Origin: Candidatus Rhodoblastus alkanivorans
GTDB taxonomy: Bacteria; Pseudomonadota; Alphaproteobacteria; Rhizobiales; Beijerinckiaceae
DNA: 64,000 nt
NCBI RefSeq assembly: GCF_022760755.1
Contig: NZ_JAIVFP010000001.1
Location: 3,576,001-3,640,000 of the forward strand
Direction of reading: 5' to 3'
Position numbers and translations under genes: made by a program. The notes under the pieces are model-generated. The model did no database searches. It was given only the letters and a program-made list of their open reading frames with translations, and was not told where the DNA came from. Position 1 is the first letter of the stretch. Each line of letters begins with the position of its first letter. This document shows positions 15,630 to 23,277 of the stretch, piece after piece.

Positions 15630-16692
15630 CCGCAGCTTCAACGACCTGTGCCGGTGCCTGCGCGGCGCCCTGCCCGAGGCGCCGGACTGGGTCGAGATCG
15701 TCGCTGTGGCCAACAGGTCGCTGACCACGCCGTTTCTGATCGATTTCGTCCGCCGCTTCGCCGCCGAAATTCCGGAGGACGTTCGGGCCTGCGTCGAGGA
15801 AATGTTCAACCGCAACGTCCTGCGCAACGACAGGCTCGCCGCGCAATTGGGCGAGGCGGTCGCGGCGCTGAACGCGCGCGGCGTGACGCCGGTTCTGCTG
15901 AAAGGCGCGGCTTTTCTCGCCGCCGCCGACAGCAGCCGGCGCGGCCGCCGCCTGACCTGCGACCTCGACCTTCTGGTTTCCCCGCGCGAGGCCGCCACCA
16001 CGATCGAGGCCCTGTCGGCTTTGGGCTATCGCCCGTTTCGCCAGGCGCCGGACGACGCCGGCAAATGGTTCGTCGATCTCGCGCGCGAGGGCGACGTGGG
16101 CATGATCGATCTGCACACGGCGCTCCCGGGTCCGGCGTTCTATTACCGGGCAATGGGCAAGGTCCGGAACCATTGCCGCCCGGTCTGGGTCGGACAGGGC
16201 GTCGCCTTGGCGCCGTCTCCCGCCTGTCAGGCGATGATATTGATCATCCACGATCAGTTTCAGGATCACGATTATTGGATCGGCGACATCGACCTGCGCC
16301 ATCTGCTCGATCTGCGCGAACTCGCCACCGCGCCGGAGGGCCTCGACTGGCGGAGCCTGGCCTCGTTTGCCGCCGCACCGCTCGCACGCAACGCACTCGA
16401 GACCGAACTGACAGCCCTCCACGCCCTCCTTGGCGTGGACACGCCCGCGGACATGCGCAGCAGGCTTGTCCCGCGTCTTCAGCACCGGCGACGCATGCTT
16501 CAGCTCCGCTTTCCCTTTTTGCGGCCTCTGCTGATGGGGATGGCTCTGATCGACCTTTTCCATTACCGGGCGGAAATAGGATCGCGGGAAAGCGAGGCGC
16601 ATGCGCCCGCCGCGCGGCGGCTGCTGCCCCGGATCGAGACTTTGCGCTTCCTCCTCGCGCTGGCCCGGGAAAGCCGCGCCTCGAAGCTTTGA
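15616..16692 (+). CDS. Nucleotidyltransferase family protein (PF14907-like)
   Basis: 358 residues from an ATG at 15,616 that overlaps the preceding gene. The nucleotidyltransferase core is seen as [12 protein letters not shown] followed by [11 protein letters not shown], whose two Asp would bind the metal and nucleotide. [17 protein letters not shown] follows downstream. This family recurs beside PqqD/HprK-like genes and in some lasso peptide clusters. It may adenylylate or otherwise modify the peptide or its carrier. No ribosome site is obvious, which fits translational coupling. Confidence 0.8.
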   Translation: MTAPDRSFNDLCRCLRGALPEAPDWVEIVAVANRSLTTPFLIDFVRRFAAEIPEDVRACVEEMFNRNVLRNDRLAAQLGEAVAALNARGVTPVLLKGAAFLAAADSSRRGRRLTCDLDLLVSPREAATTIEALSALGYRPFRQAPDDAGKWFVDLAREGDVGMIDLHTALPGPAFYYRAMGKVRNHCRPVWVGQGVALAPSPACQAMILIIHDQFQDHDYWIGDIDLRHLLDLRELATAPEGLDWRSLASFAAAPLARNALETELTALHALLGVDTPADMRSRLVPRLQHRRRMLQLRFPFLRPLLMGMALIDLFHYRAEIGSRESEAHAPAARRLLPRIETLRFLLALARESRASKL

Positions 16693-16761
16693 AGCATGTT
16701 CGCCTGAAGTCTTGGCGCGCGCCGCACCCGGGCGGAACGTCAGGGTGGGACGCGTCCTGCG

Positions 16762-18810
16762 CTAAAGCGTTCGAATATAGGCAATAAGGGCGGAGCGTTC
16801 CTTGTCGTCCGGGACGCCGTTCATATCCATATTCGTGCCCGGGCAAACGACAGCCGGCGCCTTGAGAAAGGCGTCCAATCGACTGGCGGTCCAGACGCCT
16901 CCCATGTGGCGCAGCGCCGGCGAATAGTCGGGATATCCTGAAAGCGATGCGACCCCCCGGCCGAAGACGCCGGCCAAATTGGGACCTATCCGATTGCCGC
17001 TCATCTCGGTCGATTGATGGCAGCCGCCGCATTTCTCCGCGAAAAGAGCTTCCGCCGTTCCGCCCGTATTCGGGACAATCGAAATCAGCGTGCTGTCATC
17101 GGTCCAGAGCAGGATGCGTCCGTCCTGGCCCTCAATCAGATCGCGGATCCGACTCCCGATATAAATGCTTTCGAAATAAAGGACATGATCGTTTCTGACA
17201 TGCGCGCGAAAGAGAGTTTTGGCCTTGAGCGAGCCGATCAGGAGATCGCCGCGCCAGCGCGGGAACAGACCCCGTTCGACGACCAGGAGGTTCGAGACCC
17301 CGATTGACGGGACCCAGGCGAACAGCGGCTCCCGATAGGCTCCCCAACTCGACTCCGGTTTGTTCAACGGCCAGGTGAAAGATCCGTAATCCGTTCCGAA
17401 CGTGGCGTAAGGCCAGCCATAATTCGCGCCGCGTATCAGCCGGTTAAGTTTGTCGCCGCCTGCCGGTCCATGTTCCGTGGACCATATGTTTCCGGCATTG
17501 TCGATAAACAGGCCTTCCGGATTCCTGTGGCCGATCGTGAACGTTTCAGCATGCCCGTCGGCGATATTGATGGCGACCGTCTTGCCGTAGGAGGTTGAGC
17601 GATCCTGCGCCAACGCATCTACGGAAGCCAAGCCGTCGAAACCGAAGTCGCCGACGCTCAAGAGAATTGTCTGCGGATCCATCATCTGCATCCGGCCGCC
17701 GCCAAAATAGCCGACGAACGGCAAGCCATGCCGCCGGTCTTTTCCGTGGACGGGCAGGCACGGCGACGTCTCATAAAGAGTTCTCCATTCGAGACCGGGC
17801 GCGCCGCGAAAAATCGCCGCCCGGTCTCCTTCCAGCATCGAGACCCGTTCGACGAAACACGCACGGCGCCAATGCCAATAGGCGTGCGAAACGAATATTC
17901 GCGCCTTGGTTCCGATTTCCTGCAAAAGAAGGCCATAAGTGCGGAAGTTTTCGGGATTGAGCCTCTCGTCTCCGCCAGATTGTTCGATTCCCGCGCGTTC
18001 CCCGGGAAAAGTCTCCCATGGACGCCCCGCCGCCGCGGCGAAAGCGTCGCCATTCAATGGAACGCGATAGGGCAGCCGCGAAAAATTTCGCCCGTTTGAC
18101 GAAAAATTCGGACCAAAGAGGAACAGATGGCCGTCTCCCGTCACGAGGAGATAGCGGTCTCCGATCCGCCCGAGCGAGCCGCCGTGGACCGCCGAACCGG
18201 GCCCCTGGTGCGTGTCCAGCCTCAAATTATAATAGGACGATCTGATGAGCGCGGAACTGTGCGCTGGCGTGAAGCGCGCGGCGAGCTCGGACGCCAGATG
18301 CGCCGTGGATTGGTTAACGACCAGAATGAACATCAGCGCGCCGAGCGCCAGCGTCCGCAAAGGCCATGACGCCGGCAGAAGGCGGGGCGCCAGGTTCAAT
18401 ATGAGGGCCAAAACAAAGACGGATAATGTCACGCCGCGTGAAAAATCATTCTTGAAAACATTGAGCCCCAGGAAGACCATGCCATAAATCGCCATGGTGG
18501 ACATGGCCGTCAGCAGCAGGCCACGCCTTCCACACTCACGGTGGAGCCAGCCGGCGACTACGGCGCTGGCCACGAATGCGCCGCACAAAGCGACGCCGGG
18601 CAGGAATTTCGATGGCGGCAAGCGCCATACCGGCACGCCGAATTTCCAATAGGGAATGAGCGCGATGACCGCGAGCGCTAAAACGTTCCAGGCCAGCAGA
18701 AAGATCCACGACGACCATCGGTTGATCCTGGCCGTCGACCACCCAAGCTGATCGAAGTGAGCAACGGCGCCACTGTTTGGAGCGCCCTCAGAAATACCGA
18801 GATCGCGCAT
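16762..18810 (-). CDS. Membrane-anchored sugar-dehydrogenase-like beta-propeller fused to cytochrome c
   Basis: A 682-residue protein with three parts. Residues about 33-170 form five transmembrane segments. Residues about 200-580 resemble the soluble PQQ-dependent aldose dehydrogenase propeller (GHRNPEGLFIDNAGNIWSTE, HGPAGGDKLNRL, GANYGWP). A C-terminal class I cytochrome c has CGGCH at about 594-598 and a possible Met ligand in CPGTNM. Electrons from sugar oxidation at the periplasmic face could pass directly to the heme. PQQ and Ca ligands cannot be verified by eye. The adjacent PqqD-like module is not evidence of PQQ synthesis. Confidence 0.75.
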   Translation of the reverse strand: MRDLGISEGAPNSGAVAHFDQLGWSTARINRWSSWIFLLAWNVLALAVIALIPYWKFGVPVWRLPPSKFLPGVALCGAFVASAVVAGWLHRECGRRGLLLTAMSTMAIYGMVFLGLNVFKNDFSRGVTLSVFVLALILNLAPRLLPASWPLRTLALGALMFILVVNQSTAHLASELAARFTPAHSSALIRSSYYNLRLDTHQGPGSAVHGGSLGRIGDRYLLVTGDGHLFLFGPNFSSNGRNFSRLPYRVPLNGDAFAAAAGRPWETFPGERAGIEQSGGDERLNPENFRTYGLLLQEIGTKARIFVSHAYWHWRRACFVERVSMLEGDRAAIFRGAPGLEWRTLYETSPCLPVHGKDRRHGLPFVGYFGGGRMQMMDPQTILLSVGDFGFDGLASVDALAQDRSTSYGKTVAINIADGHAETFTIGHRNPEGLFIDNAGNIWSTEHGPAGGDKLNRLIRGANYGWPYATFGTDYGSFTWPLNKPESSWGAYREPLFAWVPSIGVSNLLVVERGLFPRWRGDLLIGSLKAKTLFRAHVRNDHVLYFESIYIGSRIRDLIEGQDGRILLWTDDSTLISIVPNTGGTAEALFAEKCGGCHQSTEMSGNRIGPNLAGVFGRGVASLSGYPDYSPALRHMGGVWTASRLDAFLKAPAVVCPGTNMDMNGVPDDKERSALIAYIRTL

Positions 18811-19307
18811 CGGTTCAAGCCTCTTTGGCTTCGACCGCCTTTAACCGGGAAGCCGCCGGCGCGGGTCGCCAAGGTCCTTCCCCGGCTATTTAATTATAAT
18901 CCGCAGAAAAAATAATAGCGCTATCCGAAATAAAATGACAGCCTTGTCGGATAAATTATATTTGTTTTCATGCGTAGCGGCTCCTCACCATTTTTCCGAG
19001 CGCCAGACGCGACGCGATCCAATCGGAATCCGGCAGAACCGCACCGACCGCAACAGGTCTTTAACATTTGATTAAGAGGCGTTTTTGATGAACGCCGCGT
19101 CCGACTCTGCCTTGGCCGCACTGACGGTCGCCGGGAGGGCCGCGCCTTTAATTGGAAACATACCCCCCGGCGCGATATTTTCATTTATTTTTCCGATTGA
19201 GCTCTTATTATTCCGTGTGAGATTATGCGCGCGCCTTCGCGGCCATGACCGAGCCGTCGCCGTCATTCGGCCGCCAATATCGTTTTCAATCGCGCAGGAC
19301 ATGAGCA
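18811..19307. other. Intergenic region, no supported gene
   Basis: This divergent spacer between the dehydrogenase fusion and the acetyltransferase holds an AT-rich segment at about 18,888-18,955 (TTTAATTATAAT, AATAAAATGA) and another at about 19,170-19,220. Short open frames on both strands lack ribosome sites and recognisable motifs. It probably carries the promoters of both flanking genes. Confidence 0.6.
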
Positions 19308-19853
19308 GTGCAAGCGCCATTCGACACCGAGCCAACCGCCGAACTCGTCGATCAATGGCTTGAGCGGGTCCGCGGTTTCCTGAGCATCCTGACCGCGCGC
19401 AAGAAGCAGCAGTTCAATCGCCGGGTTTCCCTGGGCGATCTCCTGACCGAACGCGCGGACAACGCCGCCGCCTATGGCTTCGGCGAGGGGACGACGATGT
19501 ACGACAATGTCCTGGTCCTCGGCGACGTAGAGGTGGGGCGCGACACCTGGATCGGCCCCGGCTGCATTCTCGACGGGTCCGGCGGCGGCCTGCGGATCGG
19601 CGACTGGTGCTCGATCTCCGCCGGCGTCCAGATTTACACCCATCACACCGTCAACAGGTCGATTTCACTCGGACAATCGCCGATCGATTATGCGCCGACC
19701 CGGATCGGGAACGGCGTCTATCTCGGGCCGAACGCCATCGTCCAGATGGGCGTGACCATCGGCGACAAGGCCGTGATCGGCGCGAATTCCCTGGTCAACC
19801 GCGACATCCCGGCAGGCGCGCGGGCGTTCGGCTCGCCAGCGCGGGCCCGTTAG
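19308..19853 (+). CDS. Left-handed beta-helix (hexapeptide repeat) acyltransferase
   Basis: 181 residues from a GTG at 19,308, with AGGA about eight bases upstream. The central section is built of hexapeptide turns (VLGDVEVGRDTWIGPGCIL, LRIGDWCSISAGVQIYTH, RIGNGVYLGPNAIVQMGVTI). It ends with the PAGARAFGSPAR cap common to this class. YTHHTV supplies the probable catalytic His. Members O- or N-acetylate sugars using acetyl-CoA. Position at the edge of a polysaccharide region suggests a role in decorating the glycan or a nucleotide sugar. Confidence 0.88.
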   Translation: MQAPFDTEPTAELVDQWLERVRGFLSILTARKKQQFNRRVSLGDLLTERADNAAAYGFGEGTTMYDNVLVLGDVEVGRDTWIGPGCILDGSGGGLRIGDWCSISAGVQIYTHHTVNRSISLGQSPIDYAPTRIGNGVYLGPNAIVQMGVTIGDKAVIGANSLVNRDIPAGARAFGSPARAR

Positions 19854-19903
19854 AACATGATCCCGAAAAGCGGCTTCCGGTTTTCGGAAAAGATCATGCT
19901 CTA
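19853..19903. repeat. Dispersed palindrome, copy C (short form)
   Basis: An imperfect palindrome directly after the acetyltransferase stop has outer arms GAACATGATC/GATCATGCTC and inner arms CCGAAAA/TTTTCGG. Its inner sequence matches the second half of copies A and B. It sits between convergent genes and could terminate both. Confidence 0.7.
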
Positions 19904-19923
19904 ACAAAAGGCCCGCGTCCGCC

Positions 19924-21237
19924 TCAACGCTCCTTCATCGCATGCGCCGCCTGGTCCAGAAGGGGCTTGGTCAGATAGGACAGCACGGTGCGTTCGGGCG
20001 ATTCGATGAAGACTTCGACCGGCATGCCGGGTACGACCTTGAGGGACCCGATCTTGGCGAGCTCCTGCGCGTTGAGCTCGACCCGCGCCGTGTAATAGCT
20101 GTGGCCGCTGCGCTGATCCGTGATCAGATCCGCCGAGACGACTCCGATCTTCCCCTCGATCTCCGGCGTGGTCTTCTGGTCGAAGGCGGTGAAGCGCATT
20201 TGCACCTTCTGGCCGACATGAACCTCGTTGATGTCGCGCGGCGCGAATTTGACCTCGACCGCGAGGGCGTCGTCATCGGGCACGATGAGCATGATCTGCT
20301 GGCCCGGCTCGATCACGCCGCCGACCGTGTGGACGGCGAGCTCATGGACGCGGCCCGACTGCGGCGCCCTGATGTCGATGCGGTTGAGCTGGTCGTCCGC
20401 GGCGATCTTGCGCTCGGCGAGTTCCGACAGTTTGGAGCGCGTTTCGATCAGATCCTTGCCGACCTCGCTGCGAAGATCCTGGTCGATCTGAATGATCTGC
20501 AGCTGGGTTTCGGCGATCTTGCCTTTCGTCTGGGCGATCATGCCCGAAAGCTGGCTGCGCTCGCCTTCGAGCCGCGCGGCGTCGCGCTCCAGAGCCGTCA
20601 GCCGGGTGAGCGGAATGAGCTTCTTCGCATAGAGCGCGCGGACGCCGTCGAGTTCCTGATGGATCAGTTCGACTTCCTTCTGCTTGGCGTCGCCCTGGCC
20701 GGAATAGCCCTTGATTTCATCCTGCAGCTCGGAAGTACGCTCCTTGAGCTGGGCCTTCTGTCCGCTCCGGGACTGGCGCCGCAGGTCGAACAGCTTCCGT
20801 TCGGCGACAATGGCCCGTTCGGCTTCGGAATTCGGCTTTTTGGCGCGGTCGAGCAAGGCGGCCGGAAAGACGATGGCGTCGGAACTGTCGCGCTCCGCCT
20901 CGAGGCGCGCCTCGCGGGCGAGCAATTGGTCGAGGCTCTGCGACACCGTGGTGGCGTTGGCCAGCGTCTGGGTCGGGTCGAGCCGGACCAGGACTTCGCC
21001 GGCCTTGACCCGGTCGCCGTCGCGCACGCGCAATTCGGCGACGACGCCGCCAGTGGCGTGTTGCACTTTCTTGACGCTCGAATCCACCACGACCACGCCT
21101 TCGCCGATCACAGCGCCGGCGATGCGCGCGGTGGCGGCCCAGCCGCCGACGCCGAATGTTACGAAGCCGACAAGGATCATGCCGACCACCAGATGACGCT
21201 GAATCGAATGCAGCGCCGTTATCGTGACTCGTTCCAT
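19924..21237 (-). CDS. Type I secretion membrane-fusion (HlyD-family) adaptor
   Basis: 437 residues: one N-terminal membrane segment (HLVVGMILVGFVTFGVGGW), the lipoyl-like start (HATGGVVAELRVRDGDRVKAG), and a long coiled coil (about residues 110-280). The beta-barrel end (VEVKFAPRDINEVHVGQKVQ, VVPGMPVEVFIES) follows. It would bridge the ABC exporter encoded just upstream to an outer membrane TolC-like channel, which is not in this window. The start overlaps the exporter stop by one base (TAATG). Resembles PrsE of rhizobial glycanase/adhesin secretion. Confidence 0.9.
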   Translation of the reverse strand: MERVTITALHSIQRHLVVGMILVGFVTFGVGGWAATARIAGAVIGEGVVVVDSSVKKVQHATGGVVAELRVRDGDRVKAGEVLVRLDPTQTLANATTVSQSLDQLLAREARLEAERDSSDAIVFPAALLDRAKKPNSEAERAIVAERKLFDLRRQSRSGQKAQLKERTSELQDEIKGYSGQGDAKQKEVELIHQELDGVRALYAKKLIPLTRLTALERDAARLEGERSQLSGMIAQTKGKIAETQLQIIQIDQDLRSEVGKDLIETRSKLSELAERKIAADDQLNRIDIRAPQSGRVHELAVHTVGGVIEPGQQIMLIVPDDDALAVEVKFAPRDINEVHVGQKVQMRFTAFDQKTTPEIEGKIGVVSADLITDQRSGHSYYTARVELNAQELAKIGSLKVVPGMPVEVFIESPERTVLSYLTKPLLDQAAHAMKER

Positions 21238-23192
21238 TATCGGCCTCCCTGGCCGGAGGCGACCACCTTGAACGCGACCGGCGTCCGCAGCACCCGGTCG
21301 AGAATCTGCTGACGTGGTCCGAACGCCTGCGCGCGCCCCTCGCCGATCACCAGCACCTGGTCCACAGCCTCCAGTGCCTTGGGCCGGTGCGCGACGATGA
21401 CGACGACGCCTTCGCGCTCGCGCACCCCGGCGATCGCCTTGGTAAGGGCCTCCTCGCCTTCGGCGTCGAGGTTGGACGACGGCTCGTCGAGCACCACCAG
21501 GAAGGGTTCGCCATAAAGGGCGCGGGCCAAGCCGATCCTTTGGCGCTGCCCGGCCGAAAGGGCGAGTCCGCCTTCGCCGATCTTTGTCCCATAGCCCTCG
21601 GGAAAGGACAGAATCAGTTCATGAGCCCCCGCGGCCTGCGCCGCTTTCAGAACGTCCGCCGCCTTGGCGCGCGGATCGAAGCGGGAAATGTTCTTGGCTA
21701 TGGTGCCGTCGAACAGCGCCACATCCTGCGGCAGATAGCCGATATGCCTGCCGAGCGCCTCGGAAGACCATTGATCGATCGCCGCATTGTCGAGCTTGAC
21801 CCTGCCGCGAACGCGCGGCCAGACCCCGACCAGCGCCCGCGCCAGCGTCGATTTGCCCGCGCCGCTCGGCCCGATGATCCCGACTGCCTGGCCGGCGCGC
21901 AATTCGAAGGAAATGTCGGTGAGGATCTGGCGTTCGGAATCCGGCGCCGCCACGCAAAGCCCTTGCACGACGAGCGCCTCCTTCGGCGCCGGCAGCGCCA
22001 GGGGCTCCTCCTCCGCGGGCAGCAGCTTGAGCAACTGGTTGAGCCGCCGGCCCGATTGCCGCGCCGACACGAAACCCTTCCAGTTGGCAATGGCGACATC
22101 GACCGGCGCCAGCGCCCGCGCGGTCAGGATCGATCCGGCGATGATGATGCCGGCGGTCGATTCCTGGTAGATCACCAGATAGGCGCCGACCGCGAGGACC
22201 ACGGACTGCAACATCGACCGGAACACTTTCGAGACGCCGCCAAGCCCGCTGGAAACGTCGCTCGCGCGTTCATGCGCCGCGAGATATTTGCTGTTGACCT
22301 CCTGCCAGCGCTGCGCCGCCTGGCTCCGCATGCCCATGGCGTGGAGGACTTCGGCGTTGCGCCGGCCCTCCGCCGCGAGCGCCGTGCGCGACACCGCAAG
22401 GCGCGCGAAGGCCTTCGCCGGCCCCTGCGTCTTGAACTCGGTGAGAATGGTGATTGCGATCAGGATCACGGCGCCGATCACGGCGGTGACCCCGATCCAG
22501 AAATGAAACAGGAAGCAGACGCCGATATAGACCGGCATCCAGGGCAGGTCGAACAAAGCCGTCGGCCCGCTCCCCGACAGGAAGGCGCGCAGCTGGTCGA
22601 GGTCGCGCAAAGGCTGCATCCCGTCGCCGTCGGCGCGGGTCTTCAACGGCATCCGGACCAGGGAGTCGAACACCCGCGCGCCGATCCGCTCGTCGAAATG
22701 GCGGCCGACGCGCACGCCGATGCGGTTGCGCACGAGATCCAGCCCGCCCTGAAACAGATAGAGCACGATCGCCAGAACGAGCAGCGCCAGCAGGGTCGGC
22801 ACGCTGCGGCTCGGCAGCACCCGATCATAGACCTGAAGCATGAAGAACGAGCCGGTGAGCATCAATAAATTGCTCAGGCCGCTGAAGGCGGCGAGGCCCC
22901 AGAAAATCCGCCGGCACGAGGCGAGAAAAGCCAGAACCTCGGAGCTGGATTCCGCGAATTCGTCCACCGGCCGGGCGTGATCGGAAAAGATCCGGTGCCG
23001 CAGAGTCTCTACCGGGCGGGTCGTGGCTGCAGCCAGGCCGGCGGCATGCGCGCGGACGCGCTCGGCCGCCAGGCCGAGCCGCGCCCGCAACGGCAGGCGC
23101 GAGGCCTGCGCATTGCCGTCACGGTCAGGCGGAGAGAGTTCCCTCCGCCTTCCGAATTGAGAGATTTCTCTTCTCCGTCCGAATTCAGTCAA
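21237..23192 (-). CDS. Type I secretion ABC permease/ATPase (PrsD-like)
   Basis: 651 residues without a C39-type peptidase domain, matching the PrsD/AprD class. An unusual hydrophilic N-terminal extension of about 90 residues contains a doubled FGRRRE motif. The membrane domain follows (CRRIFWGLAAFSGLSNLLML, PTLLALLVLAIVLYLFQ). The nucleotide-binding domain has Walker A GPSGAGKS at about 440, signature LSAGQRQRIGL at about 542 and Walker B LVVLDEPSS at about 564. The beta-helix RTX-like protein encoded immediately upstream is the obvious substrate. Confidence 0.92.
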   Translation of the reverse strand: MTEFGRRREISQFGRRRELSPPDRDGNAQASRLPLRARLGLAAERVRAHAAGLAAATTRPVETLRHRIFSDHARPVDEFAESSSEVLAFLASCRRIFWGLAAFSGLSNLLMLTGSFFMLQVYDRVLPSRSVPTLLALLVLAIVLYLFQGGLDLVRNRIGVRVGRHFDERIGARVFDSLVRMPLKTRADGDGMQPLRDLDQLRAFLSGSGPTALFDLPWMPVYIGVCFLFHFWIGVTAVIGAVILIAITILTEFKTQGPAKAFARLAVSRTALAAEGRRNAEVLHAMGMRSQAAQRWQEVNSKYLAAHERASDVSSGLGGVSKVFRSMLQSVVLAVGAYLVIYQESTAGIIIAGSILTARALAPVDVAIANWKGFVSARQSGRRLNQLLKLLPAEEEPLALPAPKEALVVQGLCVAAPDSERQILTDISFELRAGQAVGIIGPSGAGKSTLARALVGVWPRVRGRVKLDNAAIDQWSSEALGRHIGYLPQDVALFDGTIAKNISRFDPRAKAADVLKAAQAAGAHELILSFPEGYGTKIGEGGLALSAGQRQRIGLARALYGEPFLVVLDEPSSNLDAEGEEALTKAIAGVREREGVVVIVAHRPKALEAVDQVLVIGEGRAQAFGPRQQILDRVLRTPVAFKVVASGQGGR

Positions 23193-23277
23193 AGCGTTCG
23201 CTCCTGAATCGCGCCGTCATTGAGATGATTCTCCCAAAGCATATCAATCCTCATCATGACCTTGTAACCCGCCCGCA

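Noticed and set aside
13477-16692. Lasso peptide biosynthetic cluster
   Set aside because: HprK- and nucleotidyltransferase-like tailoring genes fit, but there is no asparagine-synthetase-like cyclase or transglutaminase-like leader peptidase, and the peptides do not look like lasso precursors.
14451-18810. PQQ biosynthesis locus (PqqD-like domain beside a PQQ-type dehydrogenase)
   Set aside because: No pqqA, B, C or E is present, and the PqqD-like domain is fused to a kinase. It is more likely a leader-recognition module.
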